DNA of 64,000 nt from Haloterrigena salifodinae (GTDB lineage Archaea; Halobacteriota; Halobacteria; Halobacteriales; Natrialbaceae), in NCBI RefSeq assembly GCF_003977755.1, contig NZ_RQWN01000003.1:310001-374000 (forward strand). Direction: 5' to 3'. Below are positions 17,001-24,960 of this stretch, piece after piece. A model generated the notes under the pieces. It saw nothing but the letters and a program-made list of their open reading frames with translations. It had not been told where the DNA came from and made no database searches. Within the stretch, counting starts at the first letter, position 1. The number at the start of each line of letters is the position of its first letter. Position numbers and translations under genes: made by a program.

Positions 17001-17975
17001 ATGGATTTCGGCGTACTCAGTACGGCCGGTATCGCCCGGAAAGCGTTTCTCCCTGCCATCGAGGCCACCGAGCACGAGGTTACGGCCGTCGCCTCCCGCG
17101 ACGGCGACCGTGCGCGGGCGTTCGCGGACGACCACGGGATCGACGAGTCCTACGAGGGCTACGACGACCTCATCGCGGACGCGGACATCGACGCCGTCTA
17201 CATCCCGCTCCCGAACGGTCTCCACGGCCAGTGGACGAAGCGCGCGGCCGACGCCGGCCTCGACGTCCTCTGCGAGAAACCGCTGACGGTCGACGCCGAG
17301 GAGGCCCGCGAGGTCGTCGACCACTGCGCGGACCGCGGCGTGACCCTGATGGAGGGGTTCATGTACCTGTATCACCCGCGGACCGAGCGAGCGATCGAAC
17401 TGGCTCGAAACGAGCTCGAGGATGTCCGCTCCGTGACGGCCGCGTTCAAGTTCCCGCTGTTCGACCGCCCGGACGACGTGCGGCTCTCGCCCGAGCTCGA
17501 CGGCGGGAGCCTGATGGACGTCGGCTGTTACCCGGTCTCGCTGGTCCGGCAGCTCCTCGGCGAACCCGAGCGCGCCTACGCGCACACGGACGACTCCCGC
17601 GGGGCCGGCGTGGACACGGAACTGGCCGGAATCTTGGAGTTCGACGATGGTTCGTCCGCGCGCGTCGCGTCCGGGTTCGACACCCAGAAAGTGCAACGCT
17701 ACCGCATCGAGGCGGCAAACGGGTGGCTCGAGGTCCGCGACGCCTTCGACGCGCCGACTGACGAGCCCCTGGAACTCGAGTACCGGATCGACGGCCGACA
17801 CGCCGTCGAGACGTTCGATGCGATCGACCAGTACAGCCTCGAGATCGAGGAATTCGCCTCGATCGTCGCCGACGGTCGGCCGCCGCGGACCGACGGCGAG
17901 GAGGCGATCGCGAACATGCGCGTCATCGACGCGCTGGCCGAGAGCGCTGAACTGGGTCGCCCGGTCGACGTCTGA
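17001..17975 (+). CDS. Gfo/Idh/MocA-family NAD(P)-dependent sugar dehydrogenase
   Basis: 324 residues. An N-terminal Rossmann domain (MDFGVLSTAGIARKAFLPAI; VTAVASRDGDRARAFA) is followed by the family EKP motif (LDVLCEKPLTVDAEEA, about residues 88-103) and the catalytic region LDGGSLMDVGCYPVSLVRQLLG with the conserved lysine-equivalent chemistry supplied upstream. It resembles haloarchaeal D-xylose 1-dehydrogenase (Gfo6) and dimeric dihydrodiol dehydrogenases, but no pentose genes surround it, so the substrate is left open. Confidence 0.8.
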   Translation: MDFGVLSTAGIARKAFLPAIEATEHEVTAVASRDGDRARAFADDHGIDESYEGYDDLIADADIDAVYIPLPNGLHGQWTKRAADAGLDVLCEKPLTVDAEEAREVVDHCADRGVTLMEGFMYLYHPRTERAIELARNELEDVRSVTAAFKFPLFDRPDDVRLSPELDGGSLMDVGCYPVSLVRQLLGEPERAYAHTDDSRGAGVDTELAGILEFDDGSSARVASGFDTQKVQRYRIEAANGWLEVRDAFDAPTDEPLELEYRIDGRHAVETFDAIDQYSLEIEEFASIVADGRPPRTDGEEAIANMRVIDALAESAELGRPVDV

Positions 17976-18050
17976 TCGCGGCCGCGCTCCGAGCGTCGGG
18001 GCCGATCCGACGACAACGCGCTTTTGCCCCTCGGGTGCGAACCACGGGCC

Positions 18051-18953
18051 ATGACAACGCTCGAGGCGAAGCTCGAGGCCGCGCGCGAGGACCTCGCGGA
18101 CCGCGACGGCGTGCTGGTCGCGTTCTCTGGCGGGGTCGACTCGAGCGTCGTGGCCGCGCTCGCCCACGACGCGCTCGGGGAGGACGCGGTCGCCTGCACC
18201 GCCAAAAGCGAGACGCTCCCCGAGGCGGAACTCGAGGACGCCAAGCGAGTCGCCGACGAGATCGGGGTCCGCCACGAGGTCGTCGCCTTCTCCGAACTCG
18301 AGAGCGACGACTTCGTCGAGAACGACGACGACCGATGCTATCACTGCCGGACGATGCGGCTGGGCGAGATGCTCGAGACGGCCCGCGAGTTCGGGATCGA
18401 GACGGTCTGTGACGGCACGAACGCCGACGATCCGGGCGCGGGCCACCGTCCCGGCCTGCAGGCCGTCGAGGAACTCGAGGTCCACTCGCCGCTGCTGGCC
18501 CACGACATCACCAAGGGAGAGGTGCGCGAGATCGCCGACCGCTACGACCTCTCGGTCGCCGACAAGCCATCGATGGCCTGCCTCTCCTCGCGAATCCCGA
18601 CGGACCTCGAGGTCACCGAGGAGCGGCTGACTCGCGTCGAGCACGCCGAAGCCCTGCTGCGCCAGTGGGGGTTCGACCAGTTCCGCGTCCGCGACCACGA
18701 CGGGCTGGCGCGCATCGAGGTCGCGCCCGACGAACTCGAGCGGGCGCTGACCCGGGAGTTCGCGGAGACGGTCCGCGAAGAGCTGTCGGAACTGGGATTC
18801 GACCACGTCACACTCGACCTCCACGGCTATCGGACGGGCAGTGTCAGTCCCGAGAGCGAGACGGAGCCCGAGACCGACGGAACTCGCGACGGCGACGAGC
18901 CGCTCGTCGAGGACGTCTTCGCCGCGGACTCGCGCTCCCGGAGCGACGACTGA
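18051..18953 (+). CDS. larE: LarE-type ATP-dependent sulfur transferase
   Basis: A PP-loop ATPase: the SGGVDSSVV loop lies at about residues 27-35. LarE inserts sulfur into the nickel-pincer nucleotide cofactor after adenylating it. The ACLSSRIP motif (about residue 180) holds the cysteine that in Lactobacillus LarE is the sacrificial sulfur donor. A second pair, RCYHCR (C-x2-C, about residue 97-102), gives the three-cysteine pattern reported for iron-sulfur-cluster forms of LarE. The last 40 residues are an acidic low-complexity tail. No larA, larB or larC is in the window. Start at the ATG about 28 nt after a CTTTTGC TATA-like box. Confidence 0.85.
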   Translation: MTTLEAKLEAAREDLADRDGVLVAFSGGVDSSVVAALAHDALGEDAVACTAKSETLPEAELEDAKRVADEIGVRHEVVAFSELESDDFVENDDDRCYHCRTMRLGEMLETAREFGIETVCDGTNADDPGAGHRPGLQAVEELEVHSPLLAHDITKGEVREIADRYDLSVADKPSMACLSSRIPTDLEVTEERLTRVEHAEALLRQWGFDQFRVRDHDGLARIEVAPDELERALTREFAETVREELSELGFDHVTLDLHGYRTGSVSPESETEPETDGTRDGDEPLVEDVFAADSRSRSDD

Positions 18954-19202
18954 TGACCGACGGCGGTTCGGGACGTGCTATCGGTTATTAAATGCTGTCC
19001 GCTCTCGCGCTCGAGTGCAGTTCCCCGGGTTCCGGAGTTGATTTCGATATTATCCGTATTACGGAGACATTATTGCACGCACTTTCAGAATATAAATATG
19101 TTTGGCGCATCGAACCCATCATTAGTTCGGTCTGTGAACTAACGTCCGGGAATATTGCTTACTTCGATACGGACGTAGCACTCGAGGCGGTATCGTTGGA
19201 TG
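18954..19202. other. AT-rich intergenic region upstream of a small gene
   Basis: 249 nt, clearly more AT-rich than the flanks. It contains TATAAATAT at 19091-19099 and, about 25 nt on, a 7-bp inverted repeat listed separately. No ORF of note. Confidence 0.5.
19091..19142 (+). promoter_or_regulatory. TATA box followed by a hyphenated palindrome
   Basis: TATAAATAT (19091-19099) is followed by TTAGTTC-N7-GAACTAA (19122-19142, exact inverted repeat), which would sit over or just after the transcription start. This position is typical for a repressor site. The regulator is unknown. Confidence 0.45.
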
Positions 19203-19559
19203 ATGGACGCCGACGTGCCGTCTGCGTGGAACACGGAAGAGAGTCGGACCTATTCCCCGGTCGACACCGATCGGGAACTGCAGTATCGGACGTATCGTCA
19301 CGAATCAGGCGACCTGCGGTTGAAGGTCGCCCCGGCGTCGCTCGACGGGGAGGATCACCCCGGATACGCGCTGACCGCGACGAGCTATCCCGGACTCGAC
19401 CTCTCCGAGACGATCCGCGTCCGGACCGTCCTCACGTTCGAACGCTGCAACAGCATCGCTCGCGACTTCATGGACCTCTTCTCGGCCAACTACGACGGCC
19501 CCGGATCGCTCGAGGACGCACTCGACTACGCCTACGAGCGAACGCGAGAACACCGTTGA
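19203..19559 (+). CDS. small acidic protein, unknown function
   Basis: 118 residues, soluble. The sequence is mixed alpha/beta in pattern (RTYRHESGDLRLKVAPASL; GYALTATSYPGLDLSETIRVRTVLTFERCNSIARDFMDLF). I recognise no domain. A start at the first of two adjacent ATG codons (19200) is equally possible. It is preceded by the AT-rich region with the TATA/palindrome pair, so it is likely a regulated single gene. It is convergent with a CPBP protease gene. Confidence 0.55.
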   Translation: MDADVPSAWNTEESRTYSPVDTDRELQYRTYRHESGDLRLKVAPASLDGEDHPGYALTATSYPGLDLSETIRVRTVLTFERCNSIARDFMDLFSANYDGPGSLEDALDYAYERTREHR

Positions 19560-19596
19560 CGATCGGCGTCCTCGCCCCCACCACGGTCTGGAATCG

Positions 19597-20262
19597 TTAG
19601 CCGTAGACCGCGCCGAGAACGCCGAACAACCAGATCGCGACGTGGGCCCCGACGACGGGCACCAGCGAGCGCCGATACAGATAGGCGAGCGTGAAGACGA
19701 GCGCGGCCAGCGAGACCTGTAGGAGATCACCGAGGCGCCAGCCGACGGCGTGAGAGAGGGAGAACACCGCCCACGAGATTCCGCCAGCCAGCCGCACGCT
19801 CCCGGTGTGTTCGGCGAGGCGCTCGACCGCGTAGCCGCGATACAGCGTCTCCTCGACGACGCCGATCGTGACCGCGGACGCGACGGCGACCCCGACGCCG
19901 ACTCGATCGATGTCCAGTCCCGTCACTCGTCGCTCCGGAAGTCCGAGCGCGTCGATCAGCGGTCCGGTCGCCGCCAGCGCGAGGAACCCGAGCACCGCCG
20001 CGGCGAACAGCGGGATCGCGTCGCGCCGGGACGGTGCTCGGACGCCGAACGACCGGAGCGATCGCCCTTCGACACCGATCGAGAGGCCGACGACGAGTCC
20101 GAGCAGTGACCACTGGAGCGCGATCGGTACCAGCGGATGGAGAGTCATTCGGAGCGCTCGAATGGCACCGGAAAGCAGCGGGAGTCCGAACAGCGCGATC
20201 GCGAGTCCCACGGTCGTCGTCCGGGAGAAATCGCGACGCGTCGTCAGATCCGTTGCAACCAT
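19597..20262 (-). CDS. CPBP-family intramembrane metalloprotease
   Basis: 221 residues with about seven membrane segments. The CPBP (Abi, Rce1-like) motifs are all present: motif 1 VVEETLYRGY (about residues 134-143), motif 2 with SLSHAVGW (about 165-172), and the later histidine in VPVVGAHVAIWLFG. In haloarchaea these proteins are common and mostly uncharacterised. They may process membrane peptides or act in protein modification. It lies just downstream of the nitrite reductase gene on the same strand, but the 129-nt gap and own TATA-like region make an operon link uncertain. Confidence 0.85.
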   Translation of the reverse strand: MVATDLTTRRDFSRTTTVGLAIALFGLPLLSGAIRALRMTLHPLVPIALQWSLLGLVVGLSIGVEGRSLRSFGVRAPSRRDAIPLFAAAVLGFLALAATGPLIDALGLPERRVTGLDIDRVGVGVAVASAVTIGVVEETLYRGYAVERLAEHTGSVRLAGGISWAVFSLSHAVGWRLGDLLQVSLAALVFTLAYLYRRSLVPVVGAHVAIWLFGVLGAVYG

Positions 20263-20391
20263 ATCCTGTTGTTTCGGCTACACGAACGTGAAATTACCTC
20301 TCGGCAGCGCTCGGCGCCGTAGTCACGGGACGGGAAGAAACGGATACCGCCGAGCGACGCGCGTATGACCGGAATCGGGACGATAATCGAG

Positions 20392-22161
20392 TCAGTCGTC
20401 GGACGGGGCCGCGGCCCCGTCGCCGGCGGCGGCCGCCGCGGACTCGCTCTCGGCGAAGGGGTACCAGGACTGCTTGGCATCGCCCATGTACGGGGCCTCG
20501 AAGTCCGTCTCCTCGGGTTCGCAGAACTCGATGAGCTGTTCCTCGCCCGTCGCCTCGACCCACTCGCGGAACGTCTGCCCGTCCGAACGGTGGGCCGCGT
20601 AGGCCTCGAGCAGGTTCCGGATCGCGCCGGGGGCCTCGTCGGCCGGGACGCGCTGCTGGATCCAGTCGATGAAGGAGGGGTCCTCGCCGACGCCGCCGCC
20701 GACGCCGATGTCGAAGGCCTCGACCATCTCGCCGTCCTTGCGTGCACGCATTCCCTGGAGACCGATGTCGGCGGTCATCGCCTGCCCGCAGTCGGCCGTA
20801 CAGCCGGAGTAGTGCATCTTGATCTTGCCGACGTCCTCGGGTAGGTCGACGTTCTTGTTGAACCAGCGCAGCATGCGGGCCATCCGCCCCTTCGTCTCGG
20901 TCAGCGCGATCGAGCAGAACTCGGTGCCGGTACAGGCCATCGTCCCGCGCTCGAACGGGCTCGGCTCGGCGGGGTACTCCTCGAGGATCGGTTCCGCGAG
21001 CAGCCCCTCGAGGTCTTCGTCGGCGACGTCGACGATGACGGGGTTCTGGCGGCGGGTCAGCCGGACCTCGCCGGAGCCGTACTCGTCGGCCAGATCAGCG
21101 AGTTCGATGGCGTCCTCGGCCGGGAGCCGGCCGACGGGCACGCTCAGGCCGACGTAGTTCCGGCCGTCCGTCTGGTCGCCGACGCCGACGTGGTCGTGTT
21201 GGCCCTCCTCGACGGGGCGGCCGGCGTTGTAGGTGTACTCCTCGCGGAAGTCCTCGCCCGCGCGGAGCATCTCGAAGTCGACGTACTCCTCCTGAAGTGT
21301 CTCGCGGATCTTCTCCATCCCCCAGTCCTCAGCGAAGAACCGGGCGCGGTTCTTCGAGCGGTTCTGGCGGTTGCCATAGTCGTGGTAGAGTTCGACGAAG
21401 CCGCGGCCGACCTCGTAGCCGTTTTCGGGCCGGACGAAGACGTCGAGCGGCGTCGCGGCGCGGGGCTGGCGACCGCCGAGTCCGCCGCCGATACAGACGT
21501 TGAATCCGCGGACTTCCTCGCCATCTACCTCCTTGGTCGCCGGCTCGAACCCGATATCGTTGAGCGAGTCCTGGGCACAGCCGACCGTACAGCCCGACGC
21601 GCTGATGTTGAACTTCCGGGGCATGTTCGCCAGCGCGTCGTCCTTGCGCAGGTCCTCCTCGAAGCGCTCGAGCAGCGGTCCGACCTCGACGAACTCCTCG
21701 GCCTTGCCGTGGAGCGGGCAGCCTGAGATGTTGCGCATCGTGTCGCCGCCCGCCGAGCGGGAGTGGACGCCGACTTCCTCGAGTAGCTCCCAGATCTCGG
21801 GGATATCCTCGAGTTTGAGCCAGTGGAGTTGGACGGACTGGCGGGTCGTCAGGTCGATCCAGCCGTTCCCGAACTCGGGGTTTTCGACTGGCCCCTTCGC
21901 GTACTCCTTCGCAACTTCGCCGATGCGGCGCAGCTGCCCCGGTTCCAGGATGCCGCTGGCGTTGGTCAGCCGCATCATAAAGTACTCCTCCTGGCCGGAG
22001 CGCTGCTGGAACACGCCCCAGAACTTGAACCGGGTGGTCCACGTGTCGACCTCGTCGTCCGGGATGGCCTCGAAGCCGCCGTTCTCAGCGAAGCGCTCGA
22101 TGTGTTCCCGCACTTCGTCGCCGTAGCAGTCTTCTTTCTGTTCTTCTTTCTTATGCACCAT
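20392..22161 (-). CDS. nirA: ferredoxin-dependent assimilatory nitrite reductase
   Basis: Six-electron reduction of nitrite to ammonium in the cytosol with sirohaem and a [4Fe-4S] cluster. 589 residues, with the two-fold repeated ferredoxin-like/sirohaem domain structure. The cluster ligands are visible as ACTGTEFC (C-x5-C) and YSGCTADCG (C-x3-C). There are no NAD(P)H or FAD domains, so ferredoxin is the likely donor, as in haloarchaeal NasD. A closely related sulfite reductase is the alternative, but the location among nasA and narK and the shared promoter motif favour nitrite. The start is at the ATG giving MVHKKEEQ; the 54 nt of extra frame upstream lack support. Confidence 0.9.
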   Translation of the reverse strand: MVHKKEEQKEDCYGDEVREHIERFAENGGFEAIPDDEVDTWTTRFKFWGVFQQRSGQEEYFMMRLTNASGILEPGQLRRIGEVAKEYAKGPVENPEFGNGWIDLTTRQSVQLHWLKLEDIPEIWELLEEVGVHSRSAGGDTMRNISGCPLHGKAEEFVEVGPLLERFEEDLRKDDALANMPRKFNISASGCTVGCAQDSLNDIGFEPATKEVDGEEVRGFNVCIGGGLGGRQPRAATPLDVFVRPENGYEVGRGFVELYHDYGNRQNRSKNRARFFAEDWGMEKIRETLQEEYVDFEMLRAGEDFREEYTYNAGRPVEEGQHDHVGVGDQTDGRNYVGLSVPVGRLPAEDAIELADLADEYGSGEVRLTRRQNPVIVDVADEDLEGLLAEPILEEYPAEPSPFERGTMACTGTEFCSIALTETKGRMARMLRWFNKNVDLPEDVGKIKMHYSGCTADCGQAMTADIGLQGMRARKDGEMVEAFDIGVGGGVGEDPSFIDWIQQRVPADEAPGAIRNLLEAYAAHRSDGQTFREWVEATGEEQLIEFCEPEETDFEAPYMGDAKQSWYPFAESESAAAAAGDGAAAPSDD

Positions 22162-22218
22162 CGGCGACCACCTCGACCGGACGATCGGAGCCGAATACGC
22201 GAAGTTCCTCACCAAACA

Positions 22219-22243
22219 TGACGTAATTCACGTTTCTACGTCA
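22219..22243 (-). promoter_or_regulatory. inverted repeat at the nitrite reductase transcription start
   Basis: TGACGTA-N11-TACGTCA, an exact 7-bp inverted repeat. The predicted transcription start (about 25 nt from the TATA box at 22256-22261) falls inside it. This fits a repressor site or a leader hairpin. The same sequence is not found in front of nasA. Confidence 0.4.
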
Positions 22244-22253
22244 CGACACTAAA

Positions 22254-22278
22254 CCATATAACGGTAATCGTTTACAAA
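22254..22278 (-). promoter_or_regulatory. nitrite reductase promoter: nitrogen motif plus TATA box
   Basis: Read on the coding strand, TTTGTAAACGATTACCGT (22261-22278) is followed directly by TATATGG. The 18-nt block is identical to one upstream of nasA (27235-27252). It contains the inverted repeat GTAA-N4-TTAC. Its place just upstream of the TATA box fits activator-assisted TFB/TBP recruitment. Confidence 0.7.
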
Positions 22279-22907
22279 TAAATAATTTTCTTCCAATCCC
22301 AGCATCGAACGTAGCATCTCCAATCGGATATGATGTGTATTAGGGTGTATATCCGACTCGAGCGACGTGGCAATTGATCGATTCGAAACGGCGAGTCGGA
22401 CTCGAGACCGGGGAGGAGTCAGCGGGGAGCGCCGATCAGTGCGCGACCGGTACCCCCGTCGCGCGCGAGACGTCGTTTACGATTCGTTGGGGGCCGGCGA
22501 TGGAATGTTCGCGAGAAGTATGCCGCCTCGAGCGGACGAACGGTCGTCCAGTTCGGTATCAGTAGTTAGTAGCGCGGTTCTCGCTTCAGAAGTATCTCTG
22601 AGTCGAAGGCGAGCGATTCGTATCCAACCTGCGGGCCCCTTCCTCAGGGCGAAAGAACGAAATCGCGCTCTGATCACCTGCTCAGCCAGTCCAGTAGCCA
22701 CTCGCAGGTCGAACTCGACGGACGATCCTAATTCAGGATGGCGGTATCGTTCATTTTTGGGTTGTCGCTCTACGAGCCGTGATCAGGTCGTAGTCCTCGA
22801 CTCTACGCAACTCGGTACGTGTAGAAGCGTATCGTACAGATGGACGACCGAACGATTGCTGTCGATGTGGCGAGTACGAGTCTGTAGTCTCGACCGGGCT
22901 CACCGAC
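22279..22907. other. gene-poor region in the nitrate cluster
   Basis: 629 nt between the nitrite reductase promoter and the 3' end of the next gene. Frames on both strands have unnatural composition (runs of Ser and Arg) and no recognisable domain, so I do not call a gene. TCGGATAT-N17-ATATCCGA at 22324-22356 is an exact 8-bp inverted repeat within AT-rich DNA. The rest shows nothing I can name; a decayed gene is possible. Confidence 0.45.
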
Positions 22908-23363
22908 TCATTTGAGAGCGTTTATGCGCGGTACGTCTGCACCGGTCGTCTTGAACTGCACTGCGTCGCTGACCTGCACGCTGTTGAATATCATGCGGTC
23001 AGTCCGATAGGCCAGCGATTCATCGGTCGCCACGTTCTGTTCCTCATTCGCTGTCTCGTGGTTAATATGAAGATTGTAATAGATATCTTCGTAGTCGGCC
23101 TCAAACTGGCGGGCAAGGGCGGCGTCAACTGTTACGTCCTGCCAGTCGGAGAACTCGTCGCGGTACTCGGCATCATCAATAGTGAGTGTTCCTTCGTGTG
23201 CTAACACAGTGTGACTCTCGTCGCCACCCCGACCCGTAATCGACTTCGCTTCGACCGTTCCCGTGACTGTTGATGACGCTGTGAGCGTAGCGTTCGCACC
23301 GGCTGCAACGGCTCCAAGGCTACCGACTGCACCGAGCGACCGGACGAACGTCCGTCGTTCCAT
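22908..23363 (-). CDS. small Tat-exported protein, unknown function
   Basis: 151 residues. The N-terminus MERRTFVRSLGAVGSLGAVAAGANA has the twin-arginine RRTFVR motif, a short hydrophobic core rich in Ala and Gly, and an Ala-x-Ala cleavage site, so it is probably exported folded. The mature part is a predicted beta-rich domain without Cys (VTGTVEAKSITGRGGDESHTVLAHEG and IDDAEYRDEFSDWQDV). It lies between narK and nitrite reductase but has its own 5' region with a TATA-like ATTTATT. Link to nitrate metabolism is not shown. Confidence 0.65.
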   Translation of the reverse strand: MERRTFVRSLGAVGSLGAVAAGANATLTASSTVTGTVEAKSITGRGGDESHTVLAHEGTLTIDDAEYRDEFSDWQDVTVDAALARQFEADYEDIYYNLHINHETANEEQNVATDESLAYRTDRMIFNSVQVSDAVQFKTTGADVPRINALK

Positions 23364-23571
23364 AGAGAGAGATCGGTCGGAAATCCCAATAAATGACCTG
23401 TAGACTTAAACAGTAGTTTCACCCAAGCGGACAGGATGTACCGTTCGCTCTCGTATCTCTACTGAACGCGATTTCCACGCGCTGCTCCGAGTACCGAAAT
23501 CGCATTGCCAACGATTTGTATCGAATCCGAAGGCTCAGTCAGCGATCGACCCGCGATCGAGGCGCGCCCGG

Positions 23572-24930
23572 TCAGTCGTCGGTGGGTGCCGACGAATTGG
23601 CGGGAACGAGCGCCGATCGAGTTCGGTAGAGCCCGCTCGAGAGACCGATCGAGATGACCCCGAAGACGAGGAAGACGACGAAGCCGGTCGCGTAGCCCGG
23701 CGTCCCCTGCAGGTCGACGAAGAGGCCGAGGACCGGCGGGATGGCGAAGCCGCCGAAAGCGCCGATGCCGCCGACCAGTCCCGAGGCGCCGCCGACGGCG
23801 TCGGGGACGTACGTCGGCACCAGCTGGAAGACGGCCGCGCTGGCGACCCCCATACCCGCGCCGAGCAGTATCGTCGCGGCGACGGCGACGGCGAACTCGC
23901 GGGTGACGACGAGCAGCGCCGTCGCGAGTACGATCGCGCCGAAGCTGACGATCGCGGTCGGCTCGCCGCCGAGCCGGTCGCTGACGACGCCACCCGGGAC
24001 CCGGATCACCGCTGCGAGCAGCGTGAAGGCGACCGCCGTGAGCGCGCCGGCGGTTCGCACGTCGACGCCGTGGACGGCCTGCCAGTACGACGGGAGCCAG
24101 GTCGTCAGCGCGAGGAAGCCGCCGAACGAGGTGAAGAACAGCGCGACGAGGACCCACGTCCGAGGAATCCTCGCCGCACCCCGGATCGAGGCCATCGCGT
24201 CGCCGCCGGGAAAGAGCTCCTGGCCGCAGGCCTCGGCGCGCCGCCGAGCCTCGCGCTCGCTGACGCCCCGCTTGACGAACTGGAAGTAAGGAGCGTCGAC
24301 GGCGGAGGATGCGTAGGCGACGGTCCCGACGATCAGGAACGCGAACCACGCGAGGTACGCGCCGGTGAGGCCGAGCACGGCCAGCGCGACGGGGAGGACG
24401 AGCGTGAACAGCCCCGGCGACGTGTTGCCGAGTCCGCCGAAGACCGCGAGTACCGTTCCCTGTTTCTCCGAGGGGTACCAGTACGACGTCTGGGTGGACC
24501 CGACGGAGAACGTCGCGATGCCACAGCCCGACAGCGCCCCGAAGAAGAACACGATCGGGTAGTGAGCCATCGTGAGCCCGTCCGGATAGGCCGTCAGCAG
24601 GAGCACCGACAGTCCGCCCATCCCGACGATCGACAGGCCGAGCAGGACCAGAAACGGTTTCTTCGCGCCGACGTCCTCGACCCACGCCCCGAAGGGGATC
24701 CGGAGCAAGGAGCCGGTCAGCTGGGGCGCGGCGACGAGCAGCCCGACCAAGAGCCCGGAGAGCCCCATTGCGTCCTGAAACTCCGAGGCGACGGGCCCGT
24801 AGCAGACGACGCCGGCGAAGCCGACGAAAAACCCGAGGGTCGCGGAGGCGACGCCCCGTCGCGGCGTTCCTTGGACGGCCGGCGCGGACGCGTCGCTCGA
24901 GTCGGGCGATTCCGACGGTCGCTCACGCAT
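23572..24930 (-). CDS. narK: nitrate/nitrite transporter, NarK type (MFS)
   Basis: 452 residues, twelve membrane helices after a hydrophilic N-terminus of about 25 residues. NarK features include the first-helix pattern ASATLGFFVGFAGVVCYGP, an arginine in LTGSLLRIPFGAWVEDVGAKK that pairs with nitrate in this family, and the glycine-rich signature VFGGLGNTSPGLFTLVLP. A second glycine-rich stretch VGGASGLVGGIGAFGGFAIPP lies in the other half. It begins 30 nt after the nasA stop, so nasA and narK form one operon. Confidence 0.9.
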   Translation of the reverse strand: MRERPSESPDSSDASAPAVQGTPRRGVASATLGFFVGFAGVVCYGPVASEFQDAMGLSGLLVGLLVAAPQLTGSLLRIPFGAWVEDVGAKKPFLVLLGLSIVGMGGLSVLLLTAYPDGLTMAHYPIVFFFGALSGCGIATFSVGSTQTSYWYPSEKQGTVLAVFGGLGNTSPGLFTLVLPVALAVLGLTGAYLAWFAFLIVGTVAYASSAVDAPYFQFVKRGVSEREARRRAEACGQELFPGGDAMASIRGAARIPRTWVLVALFFTSFGGFLALTTWLPSYWQAVHGVDVRTAGALTAVAFTLLAAVIRVPGGVVSDRLGGEPTAIVSFGAIVLATALLVVTREFAVAVAATILLGAGMGVASAAVFQLVPTYVPDAVGGASGLVGGIGAFGGFAIPPVLGLFVDLQGTPGYATGFVVFLVFGVISIGLSSGLYRTRSALVPANSSAPTDD

Positions 24931-24960
24931 CGATCGAACACCCGAAAACGGCCGCCATCG

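Noticed and set aside
22367-22915. 182-codon plus-strand frame in the nitrate cluster gap
   Set aside because: Composition is dominated by Ser and Arg with no hydrophobic core or recognisable domain, it overlaps the 3' end of the Tat-exported protein gene, and no start signal is visible. In GC-rich DNA such frames arise by chance.
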